The notes under the pieces: generated by a model
Told to the model about the DNA's origin: nothing
What the model saw: the letters and a program-made list of their open reading frames with translations, nothing else
The model's database searches: none
Shown here: positions 58,582-64,000 of the stretch, one piece after another
How positions within the stretch are numbered: the first letter of the stretch is position 1
Layout: every line of letters begins with the position of its first letter
Made by a program: the position numbers and the translations under genes
Assembly (NCBI RefSeq): GCF_012489685.1
Contig: NC_080042.1
Coordinates: forward strand, 11,298,150 to 11,362,149
Length of the DNA stretch: 64,000 nucleotides
Direction of reading: 5' to 3'
Source of the DNA: Lotus japonicus
Lineage: Eukaryota; Streptophyta; Magnoliopsida; Fabales; Fabaceae

Positions 58582-61573
58582 GCCTGGAGGCGAAGTTGGC
58601 TTTGGAGGAAATGAAAAGGGTAAAATTATTGGTACTGGTACTATTTGTGTAGATAGTAGTCCATGCATTGATAATGTTTTATTGGTAGACGGCTTAACAC
58701 ATAACTTATTGTCTATAAGTCAATTAGCTGACAAGGGTTCTGATGTTATATTCAATCAAAAGTCCTGCCGGGCTGTAAGTCAGATCGATGGCTCTGTTCT
58801 GTTTAACAGCAAGAGGAAGAACAACATTTATAAGATCAGATTATCTGAGTTGGAGGCTCAGAATGTGAAGTGCCTTCTGTCTGTTAATGAAGAGCAGTGG
58901 GTATGGCATAGACGGTTAGGGCATGCCAGTATGAGAAAGATTTCTCAGCTGAGCAAGCTAAACCTTGTCAGGGGCTTACCCAATCTGAAGTTCGCTTCAG
59001 ACGCTCTTTGTGAAGCATGTCAGAAAGGCAAATTCACAAAAGTCCCTTTCAAGGCAAAGAATGTTGTCTCAACCTCAAGGCCGTTAGAACTTCTGCATAT
59101 CGACCTGTTTGGACCAGTGAAAACTGAGTCTATAGGTGGCAAGAGATATGGGATGGTTATCGTTGATGACTATAGCCGCTGGACATGGGTAAAGTTTCTA
59201 ACCCGCAAGGATGAGTCTCATGCTGTGTTCTCTACCTTCATTGCTCAAGTGCAAAACGAGAAGGCTTGTAGAATTGTGCGTGTCAGAAGTGACCATGGTG
59301 GAGAGTTTGAGAATGACAAGTTTGAGAGTCTGTTTGATTCCTATGGAATTACACATGATTTCTCTTGTCCCAGAACTCCTCAACAAAATGGTGTTGTTGA
59401 GAGGAAGAACAGAACTCTTCAGGAGATGGCTAGAACCATGCTCCAAGAAACTGGCATGGCTAAGCACTTTTGGGCAGAGGCAGTAAATACAGCATGTTAC
59501 ATTCAGAACAGAATCTCTGTGAGACCAATTCTGAATAAGACTCCTTATGAATTGTGGAAGAACATAAAACCCAACATTTCTTATTTTCATCCTTTTGGCT
59601 GTGTTTGTTATGTTCTCAATACTAAGGATAGATTGCATAAATTTGATGCTAAATCTTCTAAGTGTCTATTACTTGGTTATTCTGATAGATCTAAAGGTTT
59701 TAGATTTTATAATACTGATGCTAAGACTATTGAAGAATCTATTCATGTTAGATTTGATGATAAGCTTGACTCTGACCAGTCAAAGCTAGTTGAAAAGTTT
59801 GCAGATTTAAGCATTAATGTTTCTGACAAAGGCAAAGCTCCAGAGGAAGTTGAGCCAGAGGAAGATGAACCAGAGGAAGAAGCTGGTCCCTCTAACTCAC
59901 AAACTCTGAAGAAGAGCAGAATCACTGCAGCTCATCCTAAGGAATTGATTCTGGGCAACAAAGATGAACCAGTCAGAACCAGATCTGCCTTCAGACCCTC
60001 TGAAGAGACCTTGCTGAGTCTGAAAGGATTGGTGTCCTTAATTGAACCCAAGTCCATAGATGAAGCTCTTCAGGACAAGGATTGGATTCTGGCCATGGAA
60101 GAAGAATTGAATCAATTCTCCAAGAACGATGTTTGGAGCTTAGTGAAGAAGCCTGAGAATGTCCATGTTATTGGAACGAAATGGGTATTCAGAAACAAGC
60201 TAAATGAGAAAGGAGATGTAGTCAGAAACAAGGCAAGGCTAGTTGCTCAAGGCTACAGCCAGCAGGAAGGAATAGACTACACTGAAACATTTGCTCCAGT
60301 AGCAAGACTGGAGGCAATCAGACTATTGATTTCTTTCTCAGTAAATCACAACATAGTTCTACATCAGATGGACGTAAAGAGTGCCTTCCTAAATGGTTAT
60401 ATCTCAGAGGAAGTCTATGTTCATCAACCCCCAGGTTTTGAAGATGAAAAGAAACCAGACCATGTGTTCAAATTGAAGAAATCACTCTACGGTCTGAAGC
60501 AAGCTCCCAGAGCATGGTATGAGAGACTTAGCTCATTCCTTCTGGAGAATGAGTTTGTAAGGGGTAAAGTAGATACAACTCTCTTTTGCAAGACTTATAA
60601 AGATGATATCTTAATTGTGCAAATTTATGTTGATGATATTATATTTGGTTCTGCTAATCAATCTCTATGCAAAGAATTTTCTGAGATGATGCAGGCTGAA
60701 TTTGAGATGAGTATGATGGGAGAATTAAAGTACTTTCTGGGAATACAAGTTGATCAAACACCAGAAGGAACATATATCCATCAGAGCAAGTACACTAAAG
60801 AACTTCTGAAGAAGTTCAATATGCTGGAATCTACAGTGGCCAAGACTCCAATGCATCCAACATGCATTCTGGAAAAAGAAGATATAAGTGGTAAAGTATG
60901 TCAGAAGCTCTATCGTGGCATGATAGGTTCACTTCTGTACTTAACTGCATCTAGGCCAGACATATTATTTAGTGTTCACTTATGTGCTCGTTTCCAATCA
61001 GATCCAAGGGAAACCCACTTAACTGCTGTTAAGAGGATCCTAAGGTATCTGAAAGGCACCACTAACCTTGGCTTGATGTATAAGAAAACATCAGAGTATA
61101 AGCTTTCAGGTTATTGTGATGCTGATTATGCTGGAGATAGAACAGAGAGAAAAAGTACTTCTGGAAATTGTCAATTTCTGGGAAGCAATCTAGTCTCATG
61201 GGCAAGCAAGAGGCAATCAACCATTGCACTATCAACTGCAGAGGCAGAATATATCTCAGCAGCAATATGCAGCACTCAGATGCTCTGGATGAAACATCAG
61301 CTGGAGGATTATCAGATCCTTGAGAGCAATATCCCAATCTATTGTGATAACACTGCTGCAATTTCGTTGAGCAAGAATCCTATCTTGCATTCAAGGGCAA
61401 AGCACATTGAGGTAAAGTATCACTTCATTAGAGATTATGTGCAGAAGGGCGTACTTCTTCTGAAGTTTGTTGATACTGACCATCAATGGGCAGATATCTT
61501 TACAAAGCCCTTAGCTGAAGATAGATTTAATTTTATTCTGAAAAATCTAAACATGGACTTTTGTCCAGAGTGA
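58469..61573 (+). CDS. Pol polyprotein of the SIRE-like element
   Basis: 1034 codons, open throughout. Residue numbers count from the first ATG of this frame, which need not be the real start. Protease active site LDSGCS at 17-22; pre-integrase HHCC region, H147 to C184; integrase core with D212 (IDLFGP), D275 (SDHGGEF) and E311 (VVERKNRT); acidic linker 455-475; reverse transcriptase about 520-775 with YVDD at 720-723; RNase H from about 880 ([22 protein letters not shown]). This order, with integrase before reverse transcriptase, defines Ty1/copia. All visible catalytic residues are present, so enzymes could be active if the gag-pol frame change is bridged. Ends TGA at 61571-61573. Confidence 0.93.
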   Translation: MLQISLIAPLKHQSWYLDSGCSRHMTGEKRMFRELKLKPGGEVGFGGNEKGKIIGTGTICVDSSPCIDNVLLVDGLTHNLLSISQLADKGSDVIFNQKSCRAVSQIDGSVLFNSKRKNNIYKIRLSELEAQNVKCLLSVNEEQWVWHRRLGHASMRKISQLSKLNLVRGLPNLKFASDALCEACQKGKFTKVPFKAKNVVSTSRPLELLHIDLFGPVKTESIGGKRYGMVIVDDYSRWTWVKFLTRKDESHAVFSTFIAQVQNEKACRIVRVRSDHGGEFENDKFESLFDSYGITHDFSCPRTPQQNGVVERKNRTLQEMARTMLQETGMAKHFWAEAVNTACYIQNRISVRPILNKTPYELWKNIKPNISYFHPFGCVCYVLNTKDRLHKFDAKSSKCLLLGYSDRSKGFRFYNTDAKTIEESIHVRFDDKLDSDQSKLVEKFADLSINVSDKGKAPEEVEPEEDEPEEEAGPSNSQTLKKSRITAAHPKELILGNKDEPVRTRSAFRPSEETLLSLKGLVSLIEPKSIDEALQDKDWILAMEEELNQFSKNDVWSLVKKPENVHVIGTKWVFRNKLNEKGDVVRNKARLVAQGYSQQEGIDYTETFAPVARLEAIRLLISFSVNHNIVLHQMDVKSAFLNGYISEEVYVHQPPGFEDEKKPDHVFKLKKSLYGLKQAPRAWYERLSSFLLENEFVRGKVDTTLFCKTYKDDILIVQIYVDDIIFGSANQSLCKEFSEMMQAEFEMSMMGELKYFLGIQVDQTPEGTYIHQSKYTKELLKKFNMLESTVAKTPMHPTCILEKEDISGKVCQKLYRGMIGSLLYLTASRPDILFSVHLCARFQSDPRETHLTAVKRILRYLKGTTNLGLMYKKTSEYKLSGYCDADYAGDRTERKSTSGNCQFLGSNLVSWASKRQSTIALSTAEAEYISAAICSTQMLWMKHQLEDYQILESNIPIYCDNTAAISLSKNPILHSRAKHIEVKYHFIRDYVQKGVLLLKFVDTDHQWADIFTKPLAEDRFNFILKNLNMDFCPE

Positions 61574-62016
61574 AGATAGATCAGAACCTCTGACTATGAT
61601 ACTTCTTGATCAGAAGATGTCTAGTCCAGAAGGTAACTCAATCAGAGTGTGTGTGCCCACTGGTACTGACTCTGAAGCTGAGACAACAACACGTGCGTCA
61701 GAATTTCTGATGCATAGTTCCTTGTGCCCGTGTGACAGTCTGTTGTGATTGCGTGTAGATATGCTTATCTCCTGTGTGTGATTGTGTATTTTACTGTTAC
61801 TGTCTATCTTTAATTTTCAACCGTTGATCTTAAAGTGCTCTTTGAATCAACAACGGTTATTTGATAAAACCCACTATACACACACGTTCTCTCTCACTTC
61901 CGGTTTTCACTCTCGCACTCCCTGCTTTTCAAAACCGCCTCCTTCGTGATTTCTCTCTCGATCTCTCTTCATCCTTCAAACTTCATCTTCTACCTCAAAC
62001 CTTCAACCTCTTCAAA
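61574..62016 (+). other. Linker between pol and env-like ORF with CT-rich leader
   Basis: 443 bp without a coding frame of note. The last ~150 bp (61870-62016) are strongly CT-rich and lead directly to ATG in TTCAAAATGG; a TATA-like CTATACAC sits at about 61873. The block could be an mRNA leader, with expression from an internal promoter or after splicing. In the SIRE1 prototype the env-like ORF follows pol in frame after a stop; here it is in another frame. Confidence 0.45.
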
Positions 62017-64000
62017 ATGGTGAGACAAACCAGAAGATCTACTGCAGATGCACCTCAGTTCCCTCACATGGTAGTCGGTTTGGCAACGGGTCAACGGGGC
62101 TCTGAGAACCTAGCACAAGAACAAGCTCAAGCTCAAGAGGAGATTGTTCCTATTGCAGAACGGGGCTGTGCCGTTCACTGTGTATTTCCTCCTGAGGAAC
62201 TCCAAGTCCTGGCAGAATGGAGATTCAACCTCGACAACTTGGCTGCAAATGGGTTTGATCTCCGTCCTGAAGTCCAAGCTCAAGGTTGGGGAAACTACTT
62301 CAATCGACTTCGAGGACCGGTGTATGAGAAGCTAGTAAAGGAATTCTGGAAGCACGCTGATTGTGATGACACTCAGGTGGTCTCTTACATACTGGGTAGG
62401 AAGATCATCATCACGGAGAAGTCATTCGTGAATCTGCTAGGTGCAGAAACTGCTCATGGGTATCGGTTCTCACTGACGGAATCGAAGCTGAAACCCAGAA
62501 CCAAGGACATCGTCAACAAGGCCCTGTACACCACCTTCAAACCGGGCAAGACGAGCTACAAAGTGATGGACCTTCAACCCAAACTCAGGGTCTGGCACAA
62601 GATCCTGCTCAACTGCATCAATCAACGACCAAAGGGCAGTTCTCCAGACTACATCAACTTCAATCAGAAGGCGATGCTGTTCTTCATTCAAGACAAGGAG
62701 AAGATCTGCCTTCCCTACTTCCTGTTCTCCTATTTGAAGGAATGCATCCGGAAGTCTCGCACCACCTCCTCCATCAAGTCAGCCATCAAATATATCCCTT
62801 TTGGGAGGCTGATCTCAGACTTTCTCATTGAAAGCAACTTGGTGCAAGATTTGATCAATGCTGGTTGCACAGAGGACTTGAGCACAATTGTTAGCGATGT
62901 CTTCACTGCCAACTCTCTGAAGAAGATGGGTTTGGTCCAGAAGAAGATTGCTCCTGCTCATGAGGACACATCTTCTGAGATCAGAGGAAGAAGAATGCCT
63001 CTGAATGACTACCCTCTGTGGACTCAAGCAGACCATCCTGAAGCCATCAGATGCTATGTTGAAGACCTCAGGGCTCAAGGATTCGAGATTGACCTTGATG
63101 ATTTCGTCAGCAGACTTCCACCAGCTCCAGAGTTTCCTTCTCCTCCCAAGAAGAAAACCAAGAGGAAGATGGTTCTGGACGAATCCTCAGAGGAATCTGA
63201 TGTCCCTCTGGTCAAGAAGGCGAAGAGCAAGCCTGATGATGATGATGGTGATGATAGTGAGGATGGTCCTCCAAAGAAGAAGCAGAAGAAAGTCAGAATT
63301 GTGGTGAAGCCTACTCGGGTGGAACCAGCTGCTGCAGAGGTCAGAAGGACTGAACCTCCTGCCAGAGTGACTCGATCGTCAGCACATACAAGTAAGCCTG
63401 CACTTACCTCTGATGATGATTTGAATTTATTTGATGCACTCCCAATTTCTGCCTTACTCCAACACTCTTCAAATCCCCTCACTCCTATTCATGAATCCCA
63501 GCCAGCCGCACAAACCACCTCTCCACCACATTCCCCAAGATCTTCATTCTTTCAACCTTCTCCTACTGAAGCACCACTCTGGAATTTGCTTCAGAACCAA
63601 TCCTCTAGGTCAGAAGATCCAACCTCTCTCCTTACCATTCCATACGACCCATTACCTTCTGAACCCATCATCCCCAAACAACCAGAACCCAAACCAACAG
63701 AACCACAACCCAGAACGTCTGATCACTCTGCTCCCAGAGCATCAGCACGTCCTGCTGTCAGAACTACGGATACAGACTCTTCATCAGCCTTCACACCTGT
63801 ATCCTTCCCCATCAATGTCTTTGACTCTCCTCCCTCCAATACCTCTGAATCACTTAGAAAATTCATGGAGGTTAGGAAAGAGAAGGTCTCTGCCTTGGAA
63901 GAATATTACCTTACCTGTCCAAGCCCTAGGCAATATCCTGGCCCTAGACCTGAACGTCTAGTTGACCCAGATGAACCTATCTTGGCCAATCCTATCCAAG
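62017..64000 (+). CDS. Env-like ORF of the SIRE-like element, 5' part (open to window edge)
   Basis: ATG at 62017 is followed by 661 codons without a stop up to base 64000; the end is outside the window. Residues about 70-240 (FPPEELQVLAEWRF; GPVYEKLVKEFW at 100-111; VVSYILGRKI) resemble the 'putative plant transposon protein' domain (Transposase_32 type). Two basic clusters (KKKTKRK at 378-384, KKKQKK at 420-425) alternate with acidic runs, then a long Pro/Ser/Thr-rich region. I see no N-terminal signal peptide and no clear membrane segment in this part. Function unknown; 'env-like' is the name given to ORFs in this position in Sireviruses. Its frame differs from that of pol. Confidence 0.85.
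   Translation, partial: MVRQTRRSTADAPQFPHMVVGLATGQRGSENLAQEQAQAQEEIVPIAERGCAVHCVFPPEELQVLAEWRFNLDNLAANGFDLRPEVQAQGWGNYFNRLRGPVYEKLVKEFWKHADCDDTQVVSYILGRKIIITEKSFVNLLGAETAHGYRFSLTESKLKPRTKDIVNKALYTTFKPGKTSYKVMDLQPKLRVWHKILLNCINQRPKGSSPDYINFNQKAMLFFIQDKEKICLPYFLFSYLKECIRKSRTTSSIKSAIKYIPFGRLISDFLIESNLVQDLINAGCTEDLSTIVSDVFTANSLKKMGLVQKKIAPAHEDTSSEIRGRRMPLNDYPLWTQADHPEAIRCYVEDLRAQGFEIDLDDFVSRLPPAPEFPSPPKKKTKRKMVLDESSEESDVPLVKKAKSKPDDDDGDDSEDGPPKKKQKKVRIVVKPTRVEPAAAEVRRTEPPARVTRSSAHTSKPALTSDDDLNLFDALPISALLQHSSNPLTPIHESQPAAQTTSPPHSPRSSFFQPSPTEAPLWNLLQNQSSRSEDPTSLLTIPYDPLPSEPIIPKQPEPKPTEPQPRTSDHSAPRASARPAVRTTDTDSSSAFTPVSFPINVFDSPPSNTSESLRKFMEVRKEKVSALEEYYLTCPSPRQYPGPRPERLVDPDEPILANPIQ

Larger units (their letters stand above)
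55383..64000 (+). mobile_element. SIRE-like (Sirevirus) Ty1/copia retrotransposon, right end outside window
   Basis: In order: 5' LTR (55383-56598), initiator-Met-tRNA primer-binding site, gag, pol in copia order (protease, integrase, reverse transcriptase, RNase H), a 443-bp linker and a long env-like ORF still open at the window edge. A long gag with an extended C-terminal part, and an env-like ORF after pol, mark the Sirevirus group. Apart from one frame change between gag and protease I see no disabling mutation. Insertion point is in LTR E; the left 5-mer is GTTGT, and its partner is off the window. Confidence 0.93.

Noticed and set aside
59198..59638. 146-codon minus-strand frame within pol
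   Set aside because: It mirrors the integrase region; the + strand carries all conserved motifs.
1..64000. tRNA, rRNA or snoRNA genes
   Set aside because: I found no cloverleaf with A and B boxes and no rRNA-like block by eye; a tRNAscan-SE or Infernal run would be decisive.

Overview
This is eukaryotic, plant nuclear DNA, most likely from a legume. Genes are split by GT-AG introns, the sequence is AT-rich, and most of the window is LTR retrotransposon and Mutator-like transposon sequence. The Ty1/copia element on the right resembles SIRE1/Sirevirus elements, which are abundant in legumes. The species cannot be fixed from the sequence alone.

Left part (1-8.4 kb). The window opens inside the 3' half of a decayed Tat-lineage Ty3/gypsy element: integrase end of pol on the + strand, a long antisense extra ORF with a gypsy-type 'transposase' domain, then a 3' LTR at 4802-5329. 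This LTR abuts a decayed DUF4283-type ORF on the - strand. A Mutator-like element with 130-bp terminal inverted repeats (TIRs) and an exact 9-bp target duplication follows at 7114-8390.

Middle (8.4-25 kb). I see no convincing host gene here. Two ~3.6-kb solo LTRs of one family (A, 11080-14646; B, 19589-23257) and one 1.3-kb solo LTR of another family (15265-16578) each keep exact 5-bp target duplications. The 1.3-kb LTR lies beside a decayed minus-strand exon candidate.

Gene island (25-40.1 kb). There are two convincing host genes in convergent orientation. The eIF2B delta-subunit gene (+, 25278-31776, 7 exons, 640 aa) supplies a subunit of the eIF2 guanine-nucleotide exchange factor. A transmembrane cytochrome b561 gene (-, 34700-40107, 4 exons, 232 aa) encodes an ascorbate-dependent electron-transfer protein. 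Both reading frames are intact, although their introns hold copia, gypsy, MULE and MITE debris. The gap between them holds a MULE-like element with a periodic array of palindromes; a second palindrome-array element lies in a cytochrome b561 intron.

Right part (40-64 kb). A decayed LINE RNase H domain is followed by nested LTR insertions. Solo LTR C (42437-49071) contains solo LTR D (44794-47961). LTR E (from 52566) contains a SIRE-like solo LTR (53077-54279) and then a SIRE-like element (from 55383) whose 5' LTR, primer-binding site, gag, pol and env-like ORF are largely intact. That element runs off the right edge, and its env-like frame is still open at base 64000.

The two host genes show no functional link to each other. 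The most unusual signals are the two palindrome arrays, the antisense ORF of the Tat element, the env-like ORF that lacks envelope features, and five solo LTRs of one family in 45 kb.
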